Shown here: in pieces, positions 10,189 to 19,371 of the stretch
Layout of the letters: each line of letters begins with the position of its first letter
How positions within the stretch are numbered: the first letter of the stretch is position 1
Origin: Chitinophaga pinensis
GTDB taxonomy: Bacteria; Bacteroidota; Bacteroidia; Chitinophagales; Chitinophagaceae
Direction of reading: 5' to 3'
DNA: 37,663 nucleotides
Assembly: GCA_945870835.1 (NCBI GenBank)
Contig: CAMBTV010000003.1
Location: 1-37,663 of the forward strand
Translations under genes and position numbers: made by a program
Notes under the pieces: model-generated
The model's database searches: none
The model's input: only the letters and a program-made list of their open reading frames with translations
What the model was told of the DNA's origin: nothing

Positions 10189-10536
10189 TTACTTTTCAGG
10201 TGTATTCTGCAACAAAACAACGGGAGCAGATGTCATTTCTTTTAAGCCCATCGGTTCTACCGCTTTTATTAATTCACTCGCTTTACTTCTAAAAATAACC
10301 TCGCTCTTAACAGTTTTATATTCGTATTCTAATTCCTTAATATGCTTTTCAGTTTCCCCCATCCTTCTGATTAATTTATCGGAATGATGACCATTGTAGA
10401 TATACAACACCGCCAAAACAGCCAAGAAAAGAAAGAAGGGAATATTCTTAACCACCCACTTGTGACTTAAAATAATTTTCCAATCCCTTTTTGCAGCAAT
10501 CGGTTCTTCTTTTTGTATAAACTTATCTTCAAACAT
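10189..10536 (-). CDS. ftsL: FtsL-like divisome protein
   Basis: A 115-aa bitopic membrane protein between rsmH and ftsI, the exact position of ftsL in dcw clusters. The cytoplasmic N-terminus (about 1-32) is charged. One transmembrane helix follows (about 33-52, IPFFLFLAVLAVLYIYN). After it comes a heptad-like, probably coiled-coil stretch (about 53-95, rich in E, K, L and R). This is the FtsL layout: a scaffold that pairs with the FtsB-like protein and activates FtsWI. Sequence similarity to E. coli FtsL is very weak, so the assignment rests on topology, size and synteny. It starts at ATG 10534-10536. Confidence 0.85.
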   Translation of the reverse strand: MFEDKFIQKEEPIAAKRDWKIILSHKWVVKNIPFFLFLAVLAVLYIYNGHHSDKLIRRMGETEKHIKELEYEYKTVKSEVIFRSKASELIKAVEPMGLKEMTSAPVVLLQNTPEK

Positions 10537-10593
10537 TTTTATTACCTATTAATCACTTGATTCTAATTGTTTCTTGAACCATTGATATAGTGA

Positions 10594-11553
10594 CTATTTT
10601 TTTTCAATCAATCTCAGTTTTGCACTTCTCGATCTTTTATTTCGCCTTGTTTCAATATCAGTTGGTAAGATTGGTTTTTTTGTAAGGATTTTAAATTGAC
10701 TTTCAGGCTTACCGCCATACAATTCATCCACCACCTCTTCGGAAAAACTTCCAGTCTTAAAAAAATTCTTTACTAACCTATCTTCTAATGAGTGAAAAGT
10801 AATGATGGCAATTCTTCCACCAGATTTCAACAACCCAGGAGTTTGCTGCAACAATTCTTTTAATGCACCCATTTCATCATTTACTTCTATTCTTAATGCC
10901 TGAAAAACTTGAGCGAAATATTTTTGAGGATTTCCCTTTACCACCGACTCAACTGCTTGCTTAAATTGTTGGATAGTTTTGATAGGCATCAATACCCTTT
11001 GCTGAACAATTGTCTTTGCCAATGTTTTAGCATTGGTTACTTCACCATATTGTTCTAACATTTTGTGTAACTGTAGCTCAGTAAATTGCTTGAGAATATC
11101 TGCTGCTGTAGTTTTTTGACGCTGATCCATTCGCATATCTAGCGCTGCTTCAAACCGAATTGAAAATCCTCTTTCGGCCTTATCAAACTGATGACTAGAA
11201 ACTCCTAGATCAGCCAATATTCCATCGACCTGAGTAATTTTATTTAAGCGCAAGAAGCGTTGCAGATGACGAAAGTTTTGTGGTACAAAAATTACTCTGC
11301 TATCATTTGGAAGGTTTTTTCTAGCATCCTCATCTTGGTCAAAAGCAACTAGAACTCCATTTTCCCCTAAACGTGCTAATAATGCCTTGCTATGTCCGCC
11401 TCCACCAAATGTGCAATCCACATAAACCCCATCTGCCTTAATAGCTAATCCCTCGATAGTTTCCTGAAGTAGAACGGGTATATGATAATCCAACTGATCC
11501 GCTGATGAATGGAGGGGTAAAATACTTTCGTCAGTGGTCGTTTTTTTCAACAT
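10594..11553 (-). CDS. rsmH: 16S rRNA (cytosine(1402)-N4)-methyltransferase RsmH (MraW)
   Basis: RsmH methylates N4 of C1402 in the ribosomal P site using S-adenosylmethionine. The 319-aa protein shows the start-proximal HIPVLLQET, the SAM loop VDCTFGGGGHSKALL (about 44-58), GILADLGVSSHQFD, the RGFSIRFEAALDMRMD region and the C-terminal ITFHSLEDRLVKNFF and NKRSRSAKLR. All are diagnostic for MraW/RsmH. The start codon at 11551-11553 lies one base after the mraZ stop (TGA-t-ATG), so the two are almost certainly translated from one message. Confidence 0.98.
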   Translation of the reverse strand: MLKKTTTDESILPLHSSADQLDYHIPVLLQETIEGLAIKADGVYVDCTFGGGGHSKALLARLGENGVLVAFDQDEDARKNLPNDSRVIFVPQNFRHLQRFLRLNKITQVDGILADLGVSSHQFDKAERGFSIRFEAALDMRMDQRQKTTAADILKQFTELQLHKMLEQYGEVTNAKTLAKTIVQQRVLMPIKTIQQFKQAVESVVKGNPQKYFAQVFQALRIEVNDEMGALKELLQQTPGLLKSGGRIAIITFHSLEDRLVKNFFKTGSFSEEVVDELYGGKPESQFKILTKKPILPTDIETRRNKRSRSAKLRLIEKK

Positions 11554-11554
11554 A

Positions 11555-12022
11555 TCAGCTTTTCAGTTTTTCATCATTTTTGTTCATCACTTCATTAGCC
11601 AGACTACTATAGGATTCTGGTGAAAAAGATTCAAAGAACATTTTATACTTAACCGCGTCCCAGATTTCAATCTTATTTATGGCTGATACTAGTACCACAT
11701 CTTTTTCTAATCCTGCATACTCCATTAAAGCCTTTGGAATTAATAATCTTCCAGCAGTATCCAACTCCAGCTGGGTAGCTCCATTCAAAAAATATCTACG
11801 AAACTGTCTAACCTTAGGGTCAAAATCATTCAACTTACTTACTTCCGCAAAAATTGGCTCCCAGCTCTGCATGGGGTACAAACTCAAGCAAGCCTCAATG
11901 CCTCGATTGATCACAAATTGGCCCGCCCCTTCCTCTGACAGCTGCTTTTTAAAGCCGGCTGGCAAAAGAAAACGTCCTTTGGCATCCATCGTAGCCTCGT
12001 ATTCGCCTAAAAAACCAATCAT
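11555..12022 (-). CDS. mraZ: Transcriptional regulator MraZ
   Basis: MraZ is the first gene of the dcw cluster and in studied bacteria is a DNA-binding repressor or activator of its own operon. It has two tandem AbrB-like half domains, each with the expected DxxGR motif: MDAKGRFLLPAGFKK (N-half) and LDTAGRLLIPKAL (C-half). At 155 aa it is the usual length, and it begins at ATG 12020-12022 with IGFLGEYEATMDAKGR. Candidate operator repeats (12053-12077) lie just upstream of its start. Confidence 0.97.
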   Translation of the reverse strand: MIGFLGEYEATMDAKGRFLLPAGFKKQLSEEGAGQFVINRGIEACLSLYPMQSWEPIFAEVSKLNDFDPKVRQFRRYFLNGATQLELDTAGRLLIPKALMEYAGLEKDVVLVSAINKIEIWDAVKYKMFFESFSPESYSSLANEVMNKNDEKLKS

Positions 12023-12052
12023 TTATTGACTTATTTAATATGTTGCAATTAT

Positions 12053-12077
12053 TACCACAAAATAACACCTTTTCCCA
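12053..12077 (-). promoter_or_regulatory. Candidate MraZ-binding repeats upstream of mraZ
   Basis: Read on the minus strand, this segment is TGGGA-N5-TGTTA-N5-TGGTA: three five-base units at exact 10-bp spacing, 30-60 bp before the mraZ start. MraZ is known to bind TGGGN repeats spaced by 5 nt in its own promoter in E. coli and Mycoplasma. Only the distal unit matches perfectly here. The proximal one has one mismatch (TGGTA) and the middle one has two. Spacing and place support the call; the degeneracy lowers it. Confidence 0.4.
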
Positions 12078-12106
12078 CTTTTACATCTAAAATGATATAA
12101 ACATTT

Positions 12107-12208
12107 TTATCCACAAGCTGAAATGCTCTCTCAGTATAACTTTAAGCAGAAAATAGGGTATTTACGAAGTGAGTAACCTGTGGATAGAAGTGTATAACCT
12201 GTGGATTA
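12107..12208. promoter_or_regulatory. DnaA-box-like cluster upstream of mraZ
   Basis: One perfect DnaA box, TTATCCACA, lies at 12107-12115 on the plus strand. Two one-mismatch boxes follow in the opposite orientation: TGTGGATAG (12179-12187) and TGTGGATTA (12200-12208), 21 bp apart. They sit in the non-coding, AT-rich 355-bp gap 12023-12377 between mraZ and the histidine kinase gene. This could be a DnaA-controlled dcw promoter or part of a DnaA-binding locus. There is no dnaA or other origin-type gene in view, so I do not call it oriC. Confidence 0.4.
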
Positions 12209-12265
12209 CGGGAATAACATTAGAAAAAGGGTCAAAAACAATAACTAATACTAAAAAATGGGGGG

Positions 12266-12284
12266 CTAAACATGGTTTGTTTAG
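12266..12284. repeat. Inverted repeat in the mraZ/histidine-kinase gap
   Basis: CTAAACA-tggtt-TGTTTAG, a perfect 7-bp inverted repeat with a 5-bp spacer. It follows a run of six G residues. It is in non-coding DNA about 245 bp upstream of mraZ and 94 bp beyond the histidine kinase stop. It could be a protein-binding site or a transcript hairpin. There is no U-tract, so it is not a normal terminator. Confidence 0.4.
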
Positions 12285-12332
12285 TTAATAACTACAAGAA
12301 GTTGGATATTAAAGATTGACAAATGCTTGTCC

Positions 12333-12360
12333 AAAAAATTGAAATGCACAAATTCGTGCA
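12333..12360 (-). terminator. Possible intrinsic terminator of the histidine kinase gene
   Basis: On the minus strand, 17 nt after the kinase stop codon, TGCAC-gaattt-GTGCA forms a 5-bp stem (12345-12360) followed by TTTCAATTTTTT. The stem is short and of modest stability, so this is tentative. A second 5-bp hairpin (GACAA-atgc-TTGTC, 12318-12331) follows directly. Confidence 0.35.
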
Positions 12361-12377
12361 GATAACAAGAGGGCTTT

Positions 12378-13700
12378 CTAATTTTTTACAATAGGGAAAC
12401 TTAAGAAAAAACTACTTCCCTTTCCCAAGACGCTTTCAACTTTAACGTTACCATGATGGGCATCTACCATAGTTTTTACATAATTAAGTCCAAGCCCAAA
12501 GCCTTTTACATTATGAAGATTGCCATTGTGGGCGCGGTAAAATTTTTCAAATATTCTGTTCGTAGTTTCCTTGCTCATACCAATTCCATTGTCTTCGATT
12601 TTAACTTTCAATCGATTGCCCTCCGTATGAGTGCTGATCACAATTCTTAGTTCATCTTTAGAATACTTCACGGCATTATCTAGCAGATTACTAATAAGAT
12701 TTGTAAAATGTACTTCATCTGCCAAAATAATATCATCAGTAGCTTTCAGACTCACCTCCAAACGGCCATGAATCTCATCTACTTGAAGATTGATATTACT
12801 TAAGGCGCTACTAATTAAATCGTGCGCGTGCATTTTTTTAAGATTCAATTGAACTAGCTGCCTATCAAGCAATGCAGCTTGAAGAATAGTTTCTACCTGC
12901 CTATTCATCCGCTTATTTTCTTCCTTGATAATCCCCGTAAAATAATTAATTTTCTCAAGGTCATTGATCACTTTTTCATTCTTTAAAGCATCCACCGCGA
13001 GCGAAATTGTTGCTAGTGGAGTTTTAAATTCATGAGTCATATTATTGATAAAATCTGATTTTATTTCACTCAGCTTTTTTTGTTTTAACAAAGCTCTCAC
13101 CGTTAGAAAAAATGCAGTAATAATAATCAAAAGAAAAATAATCGCTCCGATGATAAACCATGTAAGCGACTGCCATATAAGTTTTTTGGCATGTGGTACC
13201 GTAACAATCAATACTTCCTGCGGAGATATTCCTTCTGCAAGACTTCCTGCCGGAGACTCCAACTGAATAACGTGAAGTTTGTTATTTGTTGAGTCGGAAT
13301 ATAATTTAAAAAAATTAGCCGATTGGATTTCCTCCCCAACTAATGAGGTAGGACTAATAGCAAATTCAAAAGAAACATTTCTTAGACTTTTTTTATCGAA
13401 TGCTTTTCGAATGATGCGATAAATTTCATCCCCGCTATATTTTTGTGCAACAGTAGGCCTAAAAATTTCAAGCTGACTTTCACTCCTAAATAATGCTTCG
13501 CTCTTTCTCCTTAAAGGCATAAGATTGCCTTTCTCTTCCATCAAATCAGTAGCTGCCTGTGAAGTAGCCACACTTACGTGCTCATAAAATTTTTGCTCTT
13601 CTAACTCAAGGGTTCCCTTAATCCATAAAATCTGAAAAAAAATAATTCCCAAGAGGGAAAGCAAAATCAAGACAGTGATTATTGGGAAAATACGTTTCAT
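12378..13700 (-). CDS. Membrane sensor histidine kinase (orphan, HAMP-less)
   Basis: A 440-aa two-component sensor. TM1 lies at about 5-26, followed by an extracytoplasmic domain (about 28-172) with no fold I recognise and then TM2 at about 174-201. The HisKA domain has the phospho-acceptor His223 in MTHEFKTPL. The HATPase domain has the N-box NLISNLLDNAVKYS (Asn342), the G1 box EDNGIGM and the G2 box GFGLGL. TM2 runs almost directly into HisKA, so there is no clear HAMP domain. All catalytic motifs are intact, so it should be active. No response regulator gene is adjacent, so the partner and signal are unknown. It is divergent from yqgE, and the 142-bp gap between them should hold both promoters. 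Confidence 0.93.
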   Translation of the reverse strand: MKRIFPIITVLILLSLLGIIFFQILWIKGTLELEEQKFYEHVSVATSQAATDLMEEKGNLMPLRRKSEALFRSESQLEIFRPTVAQKYSGDEIYRIIRKAFDKKSLRNVSFEFAISPTSLVGEEIQSANFFKLYSDSTNNKLHVIQLESPAGSLAEGISPQEVLIVTVPHAKKLIWQSLTWFIIGAIIFLLIIITAFFLTVRALLKQKKLSEIKSDFINNMTHEFKTPLATISLAVDALKNEKVINDLEKINYFTGIIKEENKRMNRQVETILQAALLDRQLVQLNLKKMHAHDLISSALSNINLQVDEIHGRLEVSLKATDDIILADEVHFTNLISNLLDNAVKYSKDELRIVISTHTEGNRLKVKIEDNGIGMSKETTNRIFEKFYRAHNGNLHNVKGFGLGLNYVKTMVDAHHGNVKVESVLGKGSSFFLSFPIVKN

Positions 13701-13842
13701 TGATATAAAAGTAAATCAATAATGGCTACTAAATTAATTTTTAATCTCTAAAAAAATATTTTAACGAAGGTTTTAGAATCTTATTTATAAAAAACTTAAA
13801 ACAATATTAGTGCCGCGAGAAATAATCAATTAATTTAGAAAT

Positions 13843-14394
13843 ATGATATCACCTGCCCCTGGAATATTATTAATTGCAGACCCCTTCTTGAAGGATCCCC
13901 ATTTTACAAGGTCAGTAGCATTGATATGTGAACACGATAAAGAAGGTACCGTTGGTTTTGTTTTAAATAAACCCTTTGATGAAACCCTCGATTCTCTGAT
14001 GAGTGATTTCGAAGGATTCCCCATTCCAGTCTTTTATGGAGGTCCTGTTCAGACTAACACTCTCCATTTTTTACACCAATGTCCCGAACTTATACCAGGT
14101 GGACAAAAAATAATGAAAAGTATTTATTGGGGAGGAGATTTTGAAATAGCCTCTAAACTTGTAAAAAATAATGAAATAGACCTTGCTAAAATTCGTTTTT
14201 TTATAGGTTATAGTGGCTGGAGTAAAGGACAACTCAAAGAGGAGTTAAAAGAAAAAACATGGATAACGGCTTCGGCTACTAGTAATTTAATTTTTCACTC
14301 ATCTCCTGAAAAAATTTGGAGAGATAGCCTAAGACAACTTGGAGGAGATTATGAAATGATGATCAACTTCCCCATCGACCCTCAACTTAATTAA
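13843..14394 (+). CDS. YqgE/AlgH family protein (UPF0301)
   Basis: A 183-aa protein of the UPF0301/DUF179 family. It begins with ISPAPGILLIADPFL and contains SVALICEHDKEGTVGFVLNKP and PVFYGGPVQTNTLHFLH, both strongly conserved in YqgE. The later GYSGWSKGQL pattern is also typical. The molecular function is not established. AlgH was linked genetically to alginate production in Pseudomonas, but nothing here supports such a role. It starts at ATG 13843, and the acyltransferase gene follows about 100 bp later in the same direction. Confidence 0.93.
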   Translation: MISPAPGILLIADPFLKDPHFTRSVALICEHDKEGTVGFVLNKPFDETLDSLMSDFEGFPIPVFYGGPVQTNTLHFLHQCPELIPGGQKIMKSIYWGGDFEIASKLVKNNEIDLAKIRFFIGYSGWSKGQLKEELKEKTWITASATSNLIFHSSPEKIWRDSLRQLGGDYEMMINFPIDPQLN

Positions 14395-14491
14395 GGCCAT
14401 CCGCCACTTTCTGTACTCATAAATTTTGACTTACATTTGTTGAATAAACTGATCAACCAATAGGGCTAAATACATTGCTTACCTCGAACGA

Positions 14492-15454
14492 ATGCTATAC
14501 CAATTTGTAAAAATTATTGCAAGGGCTGCTATCAAATTCTATTGCAGGAATATTCAAATAAATAAAAAAGAATTATTCAATACCGATGGCCCACTCCTAC
14601 TTGCCGTAAACCATCCTAATTCATTTCTAGATGCAATTATCTTATGTACCCTTTTCAATAAACCCATTTATTCCCTAGCAAGAGGAGATGCTTTTAATGG
14701 AAAATTGATTGCTAAAATTTTAATTTCTCTTAAACTATTACCCGTCTATCGAATCAGTGAAGGGGCAGAAAATTTATCTGATAATTACAGCACTTTTGAT
14801 CAATGCAAAAAAATTTTTAATCAAAACGGTATCGTATTAATTTTTATAGAAGGGAAATGTATCAATGAATGGCATCTAAGACCTCTCATGAAAGGAACGG
14901 CAAGACTTGCCATCAGTAGCTGGCAACAAGGCATTCCCCTAAAAGTATTACCCATTGGAATTAATTACAGTTCGTTCGAAAAATTTGGTAAAAATATTCA
15001 TCTATTTTTAGGTGACTTCATCACTGCAAAAGAAGTTGACTACAAAGAAGGTTTTGGAAAAGGTATTCAATCCTTTAATAAGGTTGCTCAACAACAACTC
15101 TCTCGCTTTGTATATGAAATTGAAAAGTCAGATAAAGAAAAAATACAAAAACTTTTTTTTATCCCCCAACCTGCCATTAAAAAAATAATACTCTTTGTAC
15201 CCTCAATAGCTGGATGGCTCTTGCATGCTCCACTTTACTATCCCTTAAAAAAAATCATATTAAAAAAAACAAACGATACAGATCACTTTGACTCAATCAT
15301 TGTAGGGCTCTTGTTTTTCACTTATCCCTTGTATGTGGTAATGATCTCAGTTAGTCTTTTTTTATTAAGTGGTCAGTTGAATTTTTTCTGGCTTCTATTG
15401 CTTTTTCCATTTACAGCATGGGCTCATTTAAAGCTTAAAAAACAAATTGACTAA
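14492..15454 (+). CDS. PlsC-like membrane acyltransferase
   Basis: A 320-aa protein with an LPLAT acyltransferase domain, probably moving an acyl chain onto a glycerophosphate or other lipid at the inner membrane. Motif I is NHPNSFLD (40-47), in which His41 and Asp47 are separated by five residues rather than the usual four. A second motif is FIEGKC (about residues 118-123), in place of the common FPEGTR. Two hydrophobic segments lie at the C-terminus (about 230-250 and 270-315). The active-site variants suggest a Bacteroidota subfamily rather than classical PlsC, so I give no symbol. Exact substrate unknown. It converges on atpC and shares the terminator at 15500-15524. Confidence 0.85.
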   Translation: MLYQFVKIIARAAIKFYCRNIQINKKELFNTDGPLLLAVNHPNSFLDAIILCTLFNKPIYSLARGDAFNGKLIAKILISLKLLPVYRISEGAENLSDNYSTFDQCKKIFNQNGIVLIFIEGKCINEWHLRPLMKGTARLAISSWQQGIPLKVLPIGINYSSFEKFGKNIHLFLGDFITAKEVDYKEGFGKGIQSFNKVAQQQLSRFVYEIEKSDKEKIQKLFFIPQPAIKKIILFVPSIAGWLLHAPLYYPLKKIILKKTNDTDHFDSIIVGLLFFTYPLYVVMISVSLFLLSGQLNFFWLLLLFPFTAWAHLKLKKQID

Positions 15455-15499
15455 TGATAGTTGTGCGCTGAACTTTCTTTTTCAAAAAAATTATAGCAA

Positions 15500-15524
15500 T
15501 AAAAAAGCCCCTTCAAGAGGGGCT
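15500..15524 (-). terminator. Intrinsic terminator after atpC
   Basis: AGCCCCT-tcaag-AGGGGCT is a perfect 7-bp GC-rich stem (15506-15524). On the minus strand it is followed by six T residues (15505-15500), giving a strong terminator 22 nt after the atpC stop. On the plus strand the trailing AAATATTTT is weaker but could also end the acyltransferase transcript. Confidence 0.85.
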
Positions 15525-15546
15525 AAATATTTTATTGGTAAAAGCT

Positions 15547-15798
15547 TTAGAGTTCTTCACAACCTTCAATCAGTATGATCGTTTTATTATTCAGCACTTC
15601 CACAAAACCACTTAGTATTGAAAAAGAAGTGGTAGCTACTTTGTCAGTAAGTATCTTAAGATTACCCGCCTTCAATGCGCCCACCATCGGAGCATGTTTA
15701 TCTAGTATTTCAAAAGAACCACTGATTCCTGGTAACTGTACACCGTACACTTCGCCACTAAATATCTTTTTTTCAGGAGTTAATATCTCTAAATTCAT
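15547..15798 (-). CDS. atpC: F1Fo ATP synthase epsilon subunit (short form)
   Basis: AtpC links the rotating shaft of F1 to the c-ring. The 83-aa protein contains only the N-terminal beta-sandwich: LEILTPEKKIFSGEV, then LPGISGSFEILDKHAPMVGALKAG, which is the classic epsilon pattern. E. coli epsilon is about 139 aa, so the C-terminal helical hairpin that inhibits ATP hydrolysis is missing. I believe short epsilon subunits are usual in Bacteroidota. It follows atpD by 88 nt and ends at a strong terminator. No other ATP synthase genes are in the window, consistent with the split arrangement in this phylum. Confidence 0.95.
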   Translation of the reverse strand: MNLEILTPEKKIFSGEVYGVQLPGISGSFEILDKHAPMVGALKAGNLKILTDKVATTSFSILSGFVEVLNNKTIILIEGCEEL

Positions 15799-15886
15799 AC
15801 CCTTGTCTCCAAAAGAGAGCTTGGTTTATTGGTGAACAATTATTTTTCGACTTTTAAGATTTTTATAAAAAGGTTCTTGAAAAAAT

Positions 15887-17407
<1,521 letters not shown>

Positions 17408-17430
17408 TTATTTTCTCTATTTTCAGGGTG

Positions 17431-17438
17431 CAAAGGTA
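17431..17438 (-). promoter_or_regulatory. Promoter -7 box for atpDC
   Basis: On the minus strand this is TACCTTTG(C), matching the Bacteroidota -7 consensus TAnnTTTG, about 38 nt before the atpD ATG. I see no good -33 TTTG at the expected distance, so only half of the consensus supports it. Confidence 0.45.
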
Positions 17439-17614
17439 ACGAATAGGGATTAAAATTTGAAATTTCATGGGCTATATTTTACATTGGTCAATTTTTCCGC
17501 TATTATTTTTAATTTAAGCCTCCCATTGGCCAGCATCTTCACAAAAGCCCATTTTCTAAACTAGCACCAAAACGCCTAATTGAGTAATAACCCTAGTAAT
17601 CCACAATAAAAAAG

Positions 17615-17622
17615 TAATTTTG
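17615..17622 (+). promoter_or_regulatory. Possible promoter -7 box for rbfA
   Basis: TAATTTTG matches TAnnTTTG and ends 19 nt before the rbfA ATG, implying a very short leader. No clear -33 TTTG at 19-21 nt upstream. Confidence 0.35.
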
Positions 17623-17641
17623 TAATACAGTAACAAATTAT

Positions 17642-18037
17642 ATGACGACAGAAACAAAAAGACAGAAACAGGTTGCAGGGTTGATTAATGAAGAATTGAA
17701 TGACATATTTCGCCGATTTAACCTATTGATGATGGATGGAGGGATGATCTCCATTTCTAACGTAAAAATAACACCCGACCTTTTTGAAGCTAGAGTTTAT
17801 TTGAGCATGTTTCAGATAAAAGATACTCAAGCCGCTTTATTAAAATATGAAGAAAAAAATAAAGAAATCAGAAAGGAATTGGGTACTAGGGTTCGACACC
17901 AACTTCGCAGTATTCCTGAACTGAAATTTTTTATAGACGACACCTTAGATTATGTTTTTAAAATGGAGGAGCTATTTGAAAAAATAAAAAAAGAAGATAG
18001 CAATTCATCAAAAGAAAATACCCCAACAAAAGATTAA
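17642..18037 (+). CDS. rbfA: 30S ribosome-binding factor RbfA
   Basis: RbfA helps mature the 5' end of 16S rRNA during 30S subunit assembly. The 131-aa protein fits the KH-like RbfA fold: an N-terminal KRQKQVAGLINEELNDIFRR helix, a central ISISNVKITPDLFEARVYLSMF and the C-terminal RTRHQLRSIPELKFFIDDTLDY-type region (here RVRHQLRSIPELKFFIDDT). A charged tail of about 20 residues follows. It is 49 nt before the LolC/E-type permease gene, a pairing I recall as common in Bacteroidota. Confidence 0.96.
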   Translation: MTTETKRQKQVAGLINEELNDIFRRFNLLMMDGGMISISNVKITPDLFEARVYLSMFQIKDTQAALLKYEEKNKEIRKELGTRVRHQLRSIPELKFFIDDTLDYVFKMEELFEKIKKEDSNSSKENTPTKD

Positions 18038-18086
18038 AATTCACCTTTACCACACCTCATTAAAAACACCCCTTGGGGTTTAGGAT

Positions 18087-19310
18087 ATGTATCTAACCTT
18101 TGCCTGGAGATATTTTAAAGCAAAAAAAAGCGCCAATGCCATTAATTGGATTGCTTGGGTAACGGTAGGGGTAATCGCATTTGCAACGGCCTGTCAAATT
18201 TTAGTGTTGAGTGTTTTTAATGGCTTTGAAGGTCTGGTGAAATCACTCTACTCTTCTTTTTACACCGACCTAAAAATTATTCCTCAAAAAGGGAAAACAT
18301 TCCTATTGACCAATGACCAAATTCAGCAAATAAAAAATAAACCAGGCATCCAAGTAGTATCACTTATTGCAGAAGAAAAGGCATTGCTCCAAAACAATGA
18401 CCTTCAAACAATCGTATACCTCAAAGGAGTAGACGAAAATTACCATCGAGTGAGTGGTGTAGCAGAAAAAACCTTTGTTGGGAAATTCAATATCGGAAAT
18501 GCAAATGAACCAGGGTTAATATTAGGTTCAGGCATTCAAAATGCTGCGGGAGTAAATGTATCTAGTAATTCAGGTTCTTCCGAACTGACTATTATTTTAC
18601 CCAAAAAAGGAAAAGTTTCGGTTACTGACCCTCTTCAATCACTGAGTGAAGGTAGTATCAAAGCTACCGGTGTATTCGCTATTCAACAAGATTTTGATAA
18701 TAAATACGCTATCACTAATATTAGCTTTGTAAAAAATCAAATGGAGCTCGCGCGCGATGAATATAGTGCTGTTGAAATAAAACTAAATGACCCTTCAAAT
18801 TTAACCAATATTCAAAAGCAACTTTCAGAAATGCTGGGTAGCAGTTTTAAAGTACAGTCAAAGTACGAACAAAACTTCAGCCTCTATAATACCATGAAAA
18901 TTGAGAAATGGGCCATTTATGCAGTACTCACTTTAATTTTATTTATTGCAGCTTTTAATATGATTAGCGCATTAACTATGCTGGTGTTAGAAAAGCAAAA
19001 AGACATTAGTGTGTTACAAAGTATGGGTGCCGATAAAGCCATGATACTGAAAATTTTTCTCAGTGAAGGGCTTCTTCTAGCCGCTATCGGTGCAATTACA
19101 GGATTAGTGATGGCATTATTGATTTGTTTTTTACAAATAAAATTTCACTTCTTTAAATTACAAGGTGGCTCTTTTTTAATTGATTATTTTCCTGTAAAAA
19201 TGCAGGCATCAGATTTTATATTGGTATTGTCAACGGTAACATTGATTTCATTTTTAGCAGCCTGGTTTCCAGCTCGCAAAGCAGCTATTCAATCGATTGA
19301 ATTAAGATAG
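18087..19310 (+). CDS. FtsX-like ABC transporter permease, LolC/LolE type
   Basis: A 407-aa inner-membrane permease. It has an N-terminal transmembrane helix (about 20-45, following FAWRYFKAKKSANAINWIAW), a large MacB-type periplasmic domain (about 46-270), and three C-terminal helices of the FtsX domain (about 275-305, 325-350 and 370-395). The conserved LVLEKQKDISVLQSMGA motif, which couples to the ATPase, lies between the first two of these. This layout fits the LolCDE machine that releases lipoproteins to the outer membrane. No ATP-binding LolD gene is adjacent, so the transported substrate is an inference. It runs convergently into the transketolase gene, separated by a palindromic terminator. 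Confidence 0.88.
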   Translation: MYLTFAWRYFKAKKSANAINWIAWVTVGVIAFATACQILVLSVFNGFEGLVKSLYSSFYTDLKIIPQKGKTFLLTNDQIQQIKNKPGIQVVSLIAEEKALLQNNDLQTIVYLKGVDENYHRVSGVAEKTFVGKFNIGNANEPGLILGSGIQNAAGVNVSSNSGSSELTIILPKKGKVSVTDPLQSLSEGSIKATGVFAIQQDFDNKYAITNISFVKNQMELARDEYSAVEIKLNDPSNLTNIQKQLSEMLGSSFKVQSKYEQNFSLYNTMKIEKWAIYAVLTLILFIAAFNMISALTMLVLEKQKDISVLQSMGADKAMILKIFLSEGLLLAAIGAITGLVMALLICFLQIKFHFFKLQGGSFLIDYFPVKMQASDFILVLSTVTLISFLAAWFPARKAAIQSIELR

Positions 19311-19323
19311 TATCCTTCAATAA

Positions 19324-19351
19324 AAAACGCTTTCTAATTAGAAAGCGTTTT
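19324..19351. terminator. Bidirectional intrinsic terminator (28-bp perfect palindrome)
   Basis: A perfect 28-bp palindrome (AAAACGCTTTC at its left, GAAAGCGTTTT at its right, around the centre TAATTA) lies between the convergent permease and transketolase genes. It has six A residues on the left (U-tract for the minus transcript) and a TTTT on the right (for the plus transcript). It should stop both transcripts. Confidence 0.85.
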
Positions 19352-19371
19352 AATCATATCCAATAGATTTT

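Noticed and set aside
12023-12377. Chromosomal replication origin
   Set aside because: DnaA-like boxes are present but there is no dnaA, no clear unwinding element and no skew data; only the boxes are reported.
18066-18084. Hairpin ACCCC-TT-GGGGT between rbfA and the permease gene as a terminator
   Set aside because: Loop of two bases is too small, and there is no U-tract; the genes are probably cotranscribed.
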